Below are positions 31,262 through 38,207 of a DNA stretch of 38,963 bases, piece by piece. The stretch lies in NCBI GenBank assembly GCA_902799665.1, contig CADCBK010000014.1:1-38963 (forward strand), in the 5' to 3' direction. The position numbers were made by a program, and so were the translations under genes. Within the stretch, counting starts at the first letter, position 1; each line of letters begins with the position of its first letter. This DNA is from an uncultured Spirochaetaceae bacterium (GTDB lineage Bacteria > Spirochaetota > Spirochaetia > Treponematales > Treponemataceae). The notes beneath the pieces were generated by a model. The model worked only from the letters and a program-made list of their open reading frames with translations, was not told the DNA's origin and did not search any database.

Positions 31262-31408
31262 AGAAATGAAGATAGCGCAAAAACAAGAAAAATTCAACCG
31301 ATAAAACGGAGAGTGATAGAAAGACCATAAAGCGCCGGCCACAGAAAACGGTTGGAAGCCCAAGACGCGCCCGCCCGAAAAAAAAATTGCCAAATCGGAA
31401 AAAAGATA

Positions 31409-31438
31409 TTGACAAATAGACACGATTTTTGCTATAAT
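31409..31438 (+). promoter_or_regulatory. Promoter of tRNA-Asn
   Basis: TTGACA at 31409-31414 and TATAAT at 31433-31438 are both perfect consensus hexamers, separated by 18 nt, 32 nt before the tRNA. Confidence 0.85.
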
Positions 31439-31470
31439 AATTTTCACATTCGCGGAAATAAACCGCAAAT

Positions 31471-31543
31471 GCTCCCTTAGCTCAGCTGGTAGAGCAACGG
31501 ACTGTTAATCCGTGTGTCGCTGGTTCAAGCCCAGCAGGGGGCG
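31471..31543 (+). tRNA. tRNA-Asn (GUU)
   Basis: A complete 73-nt cloverleaf. The acceptor GCTCCCT pairs with AGGGGGC (one G-U pair). The D arm is GCTC...GAGC, and the anticodon stem ACGGA/TCCGT carries loop CTGTTAA with anticodon GTT at 31504-31506. The T arm is GCTGG-TTCAAGC-CCAGC. The discriminator base is G and CCA is not encoded. A consensus promoter precedes it and a terminator follows. The last 18 nt are repeated at 31810-31827. Confidence 0.97.
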
Positions 31544-31548
31544 GTCGG

Positions 31549-31583
31549 AAACCTCTTGTCTAGCGCAAGAGGTTTTTGTTTTT
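31549..31583 (+). terminator. Intrinsic terminator of tRNA-Asn
   Basis: AAACCTCTTG and CAAGAGGTTT form a perfect 10-bp stem around a 7-nt loop and run into a T-rich tail, 6 nt after the tRNA. Confidence 0.88.
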
Positions 31584-31620
31584 AAAACAATAAAAATTAC
31601 ATCTATGGGCTTGAAAGGGA

Positions 31621-31734
31621 TTCGCGGTTGATAATTTTTTAGCAACCGCGAAAACGGCTGAGTCAAGGCCTTGAGCGCAGCGCGCCTTGACCAGCCGTAT
31701 ACCGCGCTTGCAAAAGGCGAAAGCGTTTTGCAAG
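31621..31734 (+). repeat. Three consecutive strong hairpins downstream of tRNA-Asn
   Basis: First, TTCGCGGTTG pairs with CAACCGCGAA (31621-31652). Second, ACGGCTG-A-GTCAAGG pairs with CCTTGAC-CAGCCGT, 14 bp with one bulged A (31654-31698). Third, CTTGCAAAA pairs with TTTTGCAAG around GGCGAAAGCG, which itself closes a GAAA tetraloop (31707-31734). There is no coding frame with family similarity. It could be a structured RNA or a remnant of an inserted element. Confidence 0.55.
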
Positions 31735-31809
31735 AAGAGCGAGCAGGACGCGCGCGGCAGCGGTCGGAAGCGGCCCGTCGGGAGCCGCACGGACGCGGCG
31801 ACCAGAGGG

Positions 31810-31827
31810 CAAGCCCAGCAGGGGGCG
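31810..31827 (+). repeat. Duplicate of the tRNA-Asn 3' end (att-like)
   Basis: An 18-nt exact copy of tRNA positions 31526-31543 (CAAGCCCAGCAGGGGGCG). The 284-nt direct-repeat interval looks like an attL/attR pair left by an integrated element, although no integrase gene lies between the copies. Confidence 0.6.
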
Positions 31828-31865
31828 AAAAAAAACCTTCTCAGTTTTGAGAAGGTTTTTTTTTA
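31828..31865. terminator. Bidirectional terminator after the lipoprotein gene
   Basis: AACCTTCTCA and TGAGAAGGTT pair perfectly around a 4-nt loop, with A and T runs on both sides. On the minus strand it ends the metallopeptidase-like gene (stop at 31882). Confidence 0.9.
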
Positions 31866-31881
31866 TCGAGCAGAGCGCGCG

Positions 31882-33558
31882 TTAATTTCCCGATCCGCCG
31901 TTAGAGCCGCTCGCCAGTTCCGTAAAGATGTAATAGGTGTTGCCGGCGAGATCCGTTCCCTTGTAAACTTCCTCTTCTTTTGCCGCGTCTTTTAATTGAA
32001 CATCATCGCCGGACAAAGGCGTTATGGCCGTGATTTTTCCAACAGTGACATTTTGCATCCATTCCTTGGGGGCATCCGCCTGACCTGTCGAATCGGTGTG
32101 GGTTCCCCTGCCAAACTGTGGAGCCGTCGCGGGCTGAGGCTCAGCAGGTGTAAAAGCCACGCTGGCCACAGGAATCATGTAGCGCTCTATGCCGTCAGGG
32201 TTAGACTCTCCAGGCAATCTGAATTTTTGCTCAAAGCAAGTCAGCCCGCTTATGGAAGTTCGCGTAGTCTCAAATTGCAATTCAAGGTTGCATACCATTC
32301 CCTCAAGATCGCGGTCTGTCATCTTATAAGTGCCGCTTTGTTCCGCGCCGCTGGAAGCGTCAATGACATAAACTTTGTTTCCTTGCTTATAAGTATCAAT
32401 GGCGGCCTTGAGCTTCTTTCCATACTTGGATTCATCGCCAAAGATTTTTATTTGCCATTCATTTATCGTTGACTTGTCGGCGCTGTCTTGGCTTTCGTCA
32501 TAGGGAGACGGAGCGGCCGTGTCTTTTGGTAGCCATGAGACAGGAGAGCAAGCCCTAGAGTCGTATGTGTTTTTGTTCTCCTTGAATTTAACCACGCTTT
32601 CAGAAAGGCGTCCTTCCTTTTGCAAGAGCGCGATGGCTACGGCCCCCAATGAATAGCTTTCGCCGTCGATTGACGTCGCCAAAGCCTCGTTTGCCAGCCG
32701 TTCAAAGGGTTGCCAATTGGAGAATATTGAATGAATGACGGCTTTTCCAAAAAAGTTGGCTGTTCCTTCATTGATGTCATTAAGGCTTATGCGCTTGAAC
32801 TCATCGCCAAATTCAGAATTGTATTTTTCATGCCAGTATTTTGCGCGGCCATAATACTCGGCGCGCTTGGCAGCGTCGCTATAATTGTCAAAAGCCCTTA
32901 TAAGCATAAGATTCTCAAGAACGCGGTATGTTCGCGGTCCAAAGTCAATTGGATAAACTTGATCGCGATCCTTGCTTTCAGGATTCCCCCAATCTTTGCC
33001 TTGAATGTAAAAATGAAATGACTCGTGGTAAAAGGTGTCAAGATGGTCCAGCGCGATTGACTGGGCGTCATTGAGGTACTTTTTGTATTTCTCCAGCTCC
33101 TTTGGGCTTGGGTCGCAGTAACTTACATAAGTGACTGGTTTTCCGTCGTATTCGCTCTTTTCATATCCTCTGGACAACATTTCTTCTATCGCCTTCTTCA
33201 CGACAGGGTTTGAGGCTACAACCTGGGGAGCGTTCGGAATTTCTTCCTTTGCCTGCGGAGTGACCAAAAACATGCGAATGTCGCTAAAGTCTTCTTTTGT
33301 AAACCTTGCCATCATAAGGTTGAACTTGTCTTCGCTAAGGACGGAATCGCCGGGCCAAGCTTCCTTCATTTTTGGATGCATAAGCTTCACGCACTCAAAG
33401 GCAAATTGCGCCTGGGAGTCAAAATCCTCGCCAGCCAGCTTTGGCAAATTACCCCCCGGCGGATTTGAAGACGCCGCGTTGGGGCAAGAAAAGAACGCCA
33501 ACGCAATTAAGCTTGCAAAAATGCAGCCGGCCCATGTAAATTTGTTTCTCTCTTTCAT
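31882..33558 (-). CDS. Lipoprotein with an HExxH motif, putative metallopeptidase
   Basis: A 558-residue protein. The start at 33558 gives a lipoprotein signal with Cys25 ('LIALAFFSC'), followed by a short Pro/Gly/Asn linker. In the middle, 'LDTFYHESFHFYIQ' holds HESFH (178-182), a zinc-binding HExxH. About 80 residues later, 'LNDINEGTANFFGKAV' supplies Glu264 in an EGxA context, like the third ligand of gluzincins. The C-terminal third looks like beta-rich sequence ('YKMTDRDLEGMVCNLELQFE', 'AGNTYYIFTELASG'). I do not recognise the exact family. It is probably a surface or periplasmic peptidase. It has its own terminator and is not in an evident operon. Confidence 0.68.
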   Translation of the reverse strand: MKERNKFTWAGCIFASLIALAFFSCPNAASSNPPGGNLPKLAGEDFDSQAQFAFECVKLMHPKMKEAWPGDSVLSEDKFNLMMARFTKEDFSDIRMFLVTPQAKEEIPNAPQVVASNPVVKKAIEEMLSRGYEKSEYDGKPVTYVSYCDPSPKELEKYKKYLNDAQSIALDHLDTFYHESFHFYIQGKDWGNPESKDRDQVYPIDFGPRTYRVLENLMLIRAFDNYSDAAKRAEYYGRAKYWHEKYNSEFGDEFKRISLNDINEGTANFFGKAVIHSIFSNWQPFERLANEALATSIDGESYSLGAVAIALLQKEGRLSESVVKFKENKNTYDSRACSPVSWLPKDTAAPSPYDESQDSADKSTINEWQIKIFGDESKYGKKLKAAIDTYKQGNKVYVIDASSGAEQSGTYKMTDRDLEGMVCNLELQFETTRTSISGLTCFEQKFRLPGESNPDGIERYMIPVASVAFTPAEPQPATAPQFGRGTHTDSTGQADAPKEWMQNVTVGKITAITPLSGDDVQLKDAAKEEEVYKGTDLAGNTYYIFTELASGSNGGSGN

Positions 33559-33623
33559 GGCATGAATTATAACACGGAATCGCAAATTTCGCCAGTTTTA
33601 TTTATTGGGCCGCGCCAGCGTTC

Positions 33624-34324
33624 CTATTTTTTCCGCAGCGCCCTTTTTAGCATGGCTAGGCCCAGCGCCACGGTGGAAGCGCCTACGCCGGCTGCGATTT
33701 TGGGGCCGGCCTTTCTTAGCGCGTCGCCGCTGGCTTCCTCCACTTTTTTGATGGAACGGCGGGCAAGGCCTTTTGGCTCGATGTCGCTCTTAAAGCTTTG
33801 CAAGATTTGTTCCGTCCACATGGGAACGGTCAAATTAAAAACGTCGCCCAAAATCGAAAGCGTCCAGCCCAACAAAAACAAAACGGTGAAAACAATCTCA
33901 AAGGCAAAGACGCGCTCGCTTGTTCCGCTGTCCTATCGTACAAAAAGACGGCCATGCAAAGCGAGGCCAAGCGCCAAACGATTTTTAGCGCGACGCTCGC
34001 CGCCTTAAGAAAACGGACGCCAAGCAAATTTTCCAAAAAGTAAAAAAGCGCGAGCGCGAAGGCCACCGCCGCGATGACAAGGTTCAGCCTAAAAAATTCC
34101 GCGTAAACAAAAACGCGGATCAAGGCCCATAAAAAATACAAGGCGTAAAGGCCCATCCTGGCCCAAACAAAAAAGGCTTGCGCGCCGCCGATTATTTTTT
34201 GAACCGTCGCCTCCGTTTGCGGAAGGATGAAATTTTCGCGAGGCGCGGCCACGTTTTTTGGAATGGAAGAATTTTGCGCGGCCCCGCCCTTTTGCGCGCG
34301 GACATCATCATTCGTTTCGCTCAT
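33624..34324 (-). pseudogene. Frameshifted four-helix membrane protein
   Basis: The first frame starts at the ATG at 34324, with the ATGA overlap typical of coupling to the upstream gene. It gives a polar N-terminus and then three membrane helices ('LYALYFLWALIRVFVYAEFF', 'LVIAAVAFALALFYFL', 'VWRLASLCMAVFLYD'). After 'FLYD' the membrane character moves into another frame, which reads 'AFEIVFTVLFLLGWTLSI' and continues sensibly to a basic end at 33624 ('LGLAMLKRALRKK'). A one-base deletion or equivalent near 33930-33940 joins the two. The intact protein would have about 233 residues. Either the gene is damaged or the sequence has an error here. Confidence 0.7.
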
Positions 34325-34731
34325 TTTTGCTCTCCGCTTTCCGCGCCCTTTTCTTTTAGCCAAGCCTTGTAGTCGTCTATGTCCTGCGCGGCGAATTTGA
34401 CGCATAGCGCTATCAAGGCCGCGTCATCAACAAGGCCCAGCGCGGGAATAAAGTCCGGCAAAAAGTCCAGCGGCGCCAAAAGGTAGGCCAACGCTCCCGC
34501 CACGACAATGCAGACGCGCAAGGGCAAGTAGGGATATTTTTTTGTGACAAAATCGCGCAGCATCGCAAAAAACAATTTTACGTCGGCCGCGCATTCCTTA
34601 AGCGCCGGCGCAAGCGTAATTTTGTCCAGCCGTTTTTCGCTTTGCAAAATTTTTTGCGCGCCGGCCTCGGACCATTCGCTTTTTTTGAGGCGTTCCAATT
34701 CCTTTTTTGCGTTTTTCTTTATGCCGAACAT
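34321..34731 (-). CDS. YkvA-like (DUF1232) membrane-associated protein
   Basis: A 136-residue protein with the DUF1232 core 'PYLPLRVCIVVAGALAYLLA' followed by 'PLDFLPDFIPALGLVDDAAL', the family signature (about 65-105). The N-terminus is a basic amphipathic helix and the C-terminus is charged. The function of the family is not settled. It lies 2 nt downstream of the PIN toxin stop and overlaps the next gene by 4 nt. It may therefore share a transcript with both, although a functional link to the toxin pair is unlikely. Confidence 0.85.
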   Translation of the reverse strand: MFGIKKNAKKELERLKKSEWSEAGAQKILQSEKRLDKITLAPALKECAADVKLFFAMLRDFVTKKYPYLPLRVCIVVAGALAYLLAPLDFLPDFIPALGLVDDAALIALCVKFAAQDIDDYKAWLKEKGAESGEQK

Positions 34732-34733
34732 GA

Positions 34734-35150
34734 CTATTTAAACGGATTTACAATTTTAACGCCATCAACTTTCTGGCCGTCATTCAAATCTTCTGAATAA
34801 ACAGTTCCGCAAGCTTCCGCTTTAGCGGCAGCGATAATAAGCGAATCGTAAAATGACAATTTATTTTTTACGCTGATTGAAATTGCGGACAGAATATCCT
34901 TGACGGTATTTGTGTGAACTGGAAAAATTTCTGAATAACGTTCGACATTCTTAAGCGCTTCCTTTTTGTCGCACTTTAACTTTTTTGTAATAACATTGTA
35001 ATACTCTTGCAAAGTTTGCGTCGATATTCGCGCGCTGTCCACATCCAGCAACGAGTTCACTAGATTTCTGGCCAATTCTTGCTTCCTAGAATCCGCGTTG
35101 TCAAAACAATACAAGAGAATGTTCGTGTCCAAAAACGCTTTACCGCTCAT
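34734..35150 (-). CDS. PIN-domain toxin (VapC-like)
   Basis: A 138-residue PIN-domain ribonuclease. Acidic active-site residues are Asp8 in 'AFLDTNILLYCFD', Glu49 in 'STQTLQEYYNV', Asp102 in 'LSFYDSLIIAAAK' and Asp121 in 'VYSEDLNDG', the usual four positions. The start at 35150 directly begins the PIN beta strand and overlaps the upstream small gene by 11 nt, the normal layout of a toxin behind its antitoxin. It should cleave RNA when freed from the antitoxin. VapC is a family-level label; the exact target is unknown. Confidence 0.9.
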   Translation of the reverse strand: MSGKAFLDTNILLYCFDNADSRKQELARNLVNSLLDVDSARISTQTLQEYYNVITKKLKCDKKEALKNVERYSEIFPVHTNTVKDILSAISISVKNKLSFYDSLIIAAAKAEACGTVYSEDLNDGQKVDGVKIVNPFK

Positions 35151-35385
35151 AAAGTTCCTCGCGAGTCCATTTCGCTCCATGGGAATTTAAATGAAGAGCG
35201 TCCGCGCGCGCAAAAAGTTTTTTGAGCGCTTTTTTTCTTTTTTCCAAATCTTTGTCTTTGCCGTCATCTTCATTCACAAAAACCTTTTTTAGCTTTTCCG
35301 AAAGAATGGAAATTGCGGAAACCAATTCTTCGCCCGAAAATGAATCGGCCATTTTAATAAAATCATCCATCATCGCGTCAGACAT
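35140..35385 (-). CDS. Putative antitoxin paired with the PIN toxin
   Basis: An 81-residue protein whose stop lies within the toxin start (11-nt overlap). The sequence is helical: an acidic first half ('MDDFIKMADSFSGEELVSAI') and a Lys/Arg-rich second half ('DLEKRKKALKKLFARADAL'), ending 'AKWTREELYER'. That last segment resembles the toxin-binding tail of VapB-type antitoxins. No standard DNA-binding fold (AbrB, ribbon-helix-helix) is obvious. The antitoxin assignment rests mainly on position. Confidence 0.7.
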   Translation of the reverse strand: MSDAMMDDFIKMADSFSGEELVSAISILSEKLKKVFVNEDDGKDKDLEKRKKALKKLFARADALHLNSHGAKWTREELYER

Positions 35386-35513
35386 TGTCGCCCTCCTTGC
35401 GCCTATAATTTTACTTTAAAAAGCCTCAATTGTAAATATTAGAATTGCTTTATGTTTTATTTATTTTATTAAACTTTTGGTATTTACAAATATCCGCGCT
35501 TTGCAATTTCCGT

Positions 35514-35543
35514 TTGACAGAACCAAAAAGACCGCCGTATAAT
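35514..35543 (+). promoter_or_regulatory. Strong promoter of the small zinc-ribbon gene
   Basis: Perfect TTGACA (35514-35519) and TATAAT (35538-35543) are 18 nt apart. Spacer and flanks are strikingly similar to the promoter at 37438-37467: both read TTGACAGAAC, an A-rich tract, CC-rich bases and TATAATATT. Confidence 0.82.
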
Positions 35544-35568
35544 ATTTTTATAAACAAGGAGTTTTTAT

Positions 35569-35760
35569 ATGGGCATTAAGATGAATCAAAAAGATTTTGA
35601 TTTGCTAGACGCCGTTCTCGAAGACTATGAGAAAAACGGCAAAACTGATAAAGTTTGCCCATATTGCGGAACGCCTATTGTAAAAAAAGTCGTCGGAATG
35701 GGATATAGCATAAATTGTCAAACACCTGACTGTTTGCGCGAAAATTGCAGAGGAATTTAA
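35569..35760 (+). CDS. Small zinc-ribbon protein
   Basis: A 63-residue protein with AAGGAG 7 nt before the ATG and a perfect promoter upstream. The N-terminal half is an acidic helix ('KDFDLLDAVLEDYEKNG'). The C-terminal half has 'VCPYCGTPIVKK' and 'INCQTPDCLRENCRGI', in which two CxxC-type pairs form a treble-clef or ribbon zinc site. It has no other domain. Such proteins often mediate protein or nucleic-acid contacts. It is the only plus-strand gene in this block of small orphan genes. Confidence 0.75.
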   Translation: MGIKMNQKDFDLLDAVLEDYEKNGKTDKVCPYCGTPIVKKVVGMGYSINCQTPDCLRENCRGI

Positions 35761-35779
35761 CACACACCGCAAGTTAGGC

Positions 35780-36070
35780 TCACATATCAACATCGGAAAG
35801 TGTTCTTAAATAATTTTCATATTCTAACGGAACGCCGATATCATATTTTTTTAGATAGTATAAAAAATCAGTAGGAAAGATGAAATCTCCATCTCGATAG
35901 TAGCCAGGGCTGAGTTTAAATTCTTTTCCTGTAAAAATTTCATGGCTCGTCATTGGCATGCAACAATACGGTTCCAAGGCTTCAATATGTTTGATTATTT
36001 TTTCCTTTGGAATTTCATTGTGATAATTTTTGAATACATCGAAAGATTCATCACAATCGCCATAGTCCAT
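35780..36070 (-). CDS. Small orphan protein A (96 residues)
   Basis: No family is recognised. The sequence is acidic, with a Cys-Cys motif ('EALEPYCCMPMTSHEIFTG'), a Tyr-rich centre ('LSPGYYRDGDFIFPTDF') and a tail 'YYLKKYDIGVPLEYENYL'. That tail resembles the end of the gene at 36171 ('YHIKKYNIQLPKDF'), so the two may be paralogues. Families of small diverging proteins like this often act as immunity proteins beside polymorphic toxins, but no toxin is visible here. It is AT-rich, and the ribosome binding site is not strong. Confidence 0.5.
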   Translation of the reverse strand: MDYGDCDESFDVFKNYHNEIPKEKIIKHIEALEPYCCMPMTSHEIFTGKEFKLSPGYYRDGDFIFPTDFLYYLKKYDIGVPLEYENYLRTLSDVDM

Positions 36071-36170
36071 GCCTTGGAAATTGGCAAATTGCCAGAGAGT
36101 AATGGAATTGTCAAAAACTTCTCTTATTTTTTTTCATTTTATTCTCTTAAATATGAAAGGTTGATTTACA

Positions 36171-36470
36171 TCAAGATCCAATCTTTTTTATAAAATCCTT
36201 TGGAAGTTGTATGTTATATTTCTTTATATGATAAGCAAGGTAACTGCACCAACAATACTCTTTGTCATCAAAAACATAAAAGTTGTCAGAAATTTTTTCA
36301 CCTGTTACGCAATCAATCGCGTCTCTTGGGCAGGATGCTTGTTTATGTCCATTTGCTAAATATGCAATAACCTTGTCTTTGTCATACTCGATTTTATCAA
36401 CCAGAAAGTCATTTATGCTGCCATTTCCTATTTTTGGCATCATTTCATTAAAAAAACAGACATTCGTCAT
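36171..36470 (-). CDS. Small orphan protein B (99 residues)
   Basis: No family is recognised. It carries 'CPRDAIDCVTGEKISDNFYV' and then 'DDKEYCWCSYLAYHIKKYNI', with four Cys residues that could bind a metal. The Tyr/Lys-rich tail is similar to that of the 35780 gene. Both have the order: charged start, Cys pair, 'hydrophobic-Tyr-Lys-Lys-Tyr', Pro. The AT-rich composition matches the surrounding accessory block. Confidence 0.5.
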   Translation of the reverse strand: MTNVCFFNEMMPKIGNGSINDFLVDKIEYDKDKVIAYLANGHKQASCPRDAIDCVTGEKISDNFYVFDDKEYCWCSYLAYHIKKYNIQLPKDFIKKIGS

Positions 36471-36527
36471 TCTATTTCAACTCCATTTTTGATGCCTCGC
36501 CTTCCGCAAACGGAAGGTCACTTAGTT

Positions 36528-36729
36528 CTACTTGCTTTCCACAAGCCGCTGGATTTCCTCAAGGTCTGAAAAATAATGCGTGCCGTAAAGCCAAACATGG
36601 GTGTGATCGGCTTTTAACATTTCTTTTAAAATACGCTTCGGAGTTTTTTTCCAAATCTATTGCGTGAACAAAACCGTCATGAGTTCTGTCGGCTTCAATG
36701 TAATCTATAACTTCACCTTTTAAAAGCAT
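36528..36729 (-). pseudogene. Small gene frameshifted in an A7 run
   Basis: From the ATG at 36729 the frame gives 'MLLKGEVIDYIEADRTHDGF' then 'VHAIDLEK'. After a run of seven A residues (36650-36644 on the minus strand), the frame that continues sensibly is the neighbouring one: 'TPKRILKEMLKADHTHVWLY' then 'GTHYFSDLEEIQRLVESK', ending at a TAG at 36528. Removing one A restores a protein of about 66 residues. The cause could be slippage, decay or a homopolymer sequencing error. No function is known. Confidence 0.6.
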
Positions 36730-36813
36730 ATTTCAAACCTTCTTTTAATAAGATTAAAACAACTTTTCGTATAACCGAAAGGACAACAAAAAACGAACTT
36801 GCAGGCTTGTAGG

Positions 36814-36990
36814 TTAAACATTATGTTCTTTTAGCAATGCAAAAAAATCCTTCCATTGTTTATGCAATGAAAATTCCCTAGCCTCTTTTATCCATTCGGG
36901 CGCATCCGGCTTCAAAGGCAAAGGAAATTCTTCGGAGGTAAAATCTAACCATTCGTCAAAAATTGCATCTTGTTCTGGTGATAAAATCAT
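36814..36990 (-). CDS. Small acidic orphan protein (58 residues)
   Basis: An ATG at 36990 with AGGGAAG upstream opens 58 codons starting 'MILSPEQDAIFDEWLDFTSE'. The centre is Pro-rich ('FPLPLKPDAPEWIKEAR') and the end is 'KQWKDFFALLKEHNV'. It is acidic and Trp-rich with no recognised domain, in line with the other small genes of this block. The ribosome binding site and sensible composition support it. Confidence 0.5.
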   Translation of the reverse strand: MILSPEQDAIFDEWLDFTSEEFPLPLKPDAPEWIKEAREFSLHKQWKDFFALLKEHNV

Positions 36991-37011
36991 TTAGCTTCCC
37001 TGTATGTTAGA

Positions 37012-37224
37012 TTAAACTGAATCTTTTTTGCCGAACCATTTTTTATAATTCTCGTCCGGCTCAAATCCGATTCCATTATTACATTCCTTCATTTCATGAG
37101 CAAGCCCTGTTTTAAAGTCATGAGGTATTCCATTAGGAAATGCATCGCATGTAGGAATCCAGCCGTCAATCAAGTGGCCGTCGCCTCTATTTTTACAACA
37201 AGTACAATCATCTAGGCAAATCAT
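37012..37224 (-). CDS. Small Cys-rich protein (70 residues)
   Basis: A 70-residue protein with GAGGAG upstream of the ATG at 37224. The pattern 'MICLDDCTCCKNRGDGHLID', then 'PTCDAFPNGIPHDFKTGLAH', then 'ECNNGIGFEPDENYKKW', shows six cysteines and a 'CxAFPxGIP' block. I have seen this block in a widespread family of small uncharacterised bacterial proteins, often near toxin-immunity cassettes. It probably binds a metal ion. The function is unknown. Confidence 0.65.
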   Translation of the reverse strand: MICLDDCTCCKNRGDGHLIDGWIPTCDAFPNGIPHDFKTGLAHEMKECNNGIGFEPDENYKKWFGKKDSV

Positions 37225-37247
37225 GTTATTTTCTCCTCATGTATTTG

Positions 37248-37328
37248 TTATAGAATTTCATTTTTCAAGCCATATTTTAATTGCCATTTTTGATTTTCAA
37301 TAGGTGTTTCATCATAATGCGCATTCAT
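37248..37328 (-). CDS. Possible micro-ORF, 26 codons
   Basis: An ATG at 37328 sits behind an exceptionally strong GGAGGGGGTGAT ribosome binding site and opens 26 codons starting 'MNAHYDETPIENQKWQLKYG'. It ends at a TAA at 37248, 23 nt before the Cys-rich gene. It could be a real micropeptide, a leader for that gene, or the remnant of a longer gene. Confidence 0.35.
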   Translation of the reverse strand: MNAHYDETPIENQKWQLKYGLKNEIL

Positions 37329-37437
37329 ATCACCCCCTCCATATTGCCTCATCTTCCGAAAAAGAAAGACAACACAACAAAAATTATACAACGCTTTTTT
37401 GCAAAGTCAAGCATAAAAACTGGTTGCAGCATTCCGC

Positions 37438-37467
37438 TTGACAGAACAAAAAGCCCCGTCATATAAT
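37438..37467 (+). promoter_or_regulatory. Promoter of the nicotinamidase-like gene
   Basis: Perfect TTGACA (37438-37443) and TATAAT (37462-37467) with an 18-nt spacer, 17 nt before the ATG at 37484. It is nearly the same sequence as the promoter at 35514. Confidence 0.85.
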
Positions 37468-37483
37468 ATTCTACGGAGACCAC

Positions 37484-37990
37484 ATGAAACACTTCATCAT
37501 AATCGACATGCAAAATGATTTTACCACCGGCGCGTTGGCTAACAAGGACGCTGTGGACATTATTCCCAAGATAAAAGATCGATTGAACAAAGCCAGGCTG
37601 GACAAGGCGCATGTCATTTACACACGAGACACTCATTCCGCGGAAAATTACATGGCTTCCGGCGAAGGAAAATATTTGCCGGTTCCGCATTGCATAAAAG
37701 GAACGGACGGTTGGCAAATAGTCAACGAGCTTTGCCCGAACCAGTCCGATTTAGTCATTGACAAGCTTCATTTTGGATATGACGGGTGGAAGGATTTTAT
37801 CAAGCCGGGCGACGAAGTCACAATGGTAGGAACTTGCACGGACATTTGCGTTGTGTCAAACGCGCTGGCGATTAAGATGATTGAAAACGTGGACGTGACC
37901 GTTCTTTCGGATTGCTGCGCGGGCCTTACAAAAGAAAAGCACCAAGCCGCCCTTGAAGTGATGAAAAGCTGCCAGTGCAAGGTCATTTAG
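37484..37990 (+). CDS. Isochorismatase-family hydrolase, nicotinamidase-like
   Basis: A 168-residue cysteine hydrolase. The catalytic triad is Asp8 ('IIIDMQNDF'), Lys94 ('VIDKLHFG') and Cys122 ('GTCTDICVVSNALA'). A metal site typical of nicotinamidases is present: Asp49 and His51 in 'YTRDTHSAENY', and His69 in 'PVPHCIKGT'. It would convert nicotinamide to nicotinate in NAD salvage; other amidase substrates are possible. It is somewhat shorter than PncA of E. coli. It has its own perfect promoter and is monocistronic. 'ACGGAG' precedes the ATG. Confidence 0.87.
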   Translation: MKHFIIIDMQNDFTTGALANKDAVDIIPKIKDRLNKARLDKAHVIYTRDTHSAENYMASGEGKYLPVPHCIKGTDGWQIVNELCPNQSDLVIDKLHFGYDGWKDFIKPGDEVTMVGTCTDICVVSNALAIKMIENVDVTVLSDCCAGLTKEKHQAALEVMKSCQCKVI

Positions 37991-38207
37991 CGCAAAGCGT
38001 TTCCGCCCTTGCCCTTCCGCCAAAAAATCGCTATATTTAAAAGCGTAAAGTTTGCCGCGCGAAGACAGTTCCGCCTCCAACAATGACCTATTTTGTTTTT
38101 AACGCGCGCGGCTAAAAAAACGACATTTTTTGACCTTATATTTTCTTTACCGCAATTCAGGCCGATGTTGGACTGGCGCTGAAAATCAAACGTCTTGTGA
38201 GGAAGGT

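Noticed and set aside
31740..31827. A second, degenerate tRNA gene after tRNA-Asn
   Set aside because: Only the 3' 18 nt are shared; no D arm, anticodon stem or acceptor 5' strand can be folded upstream.
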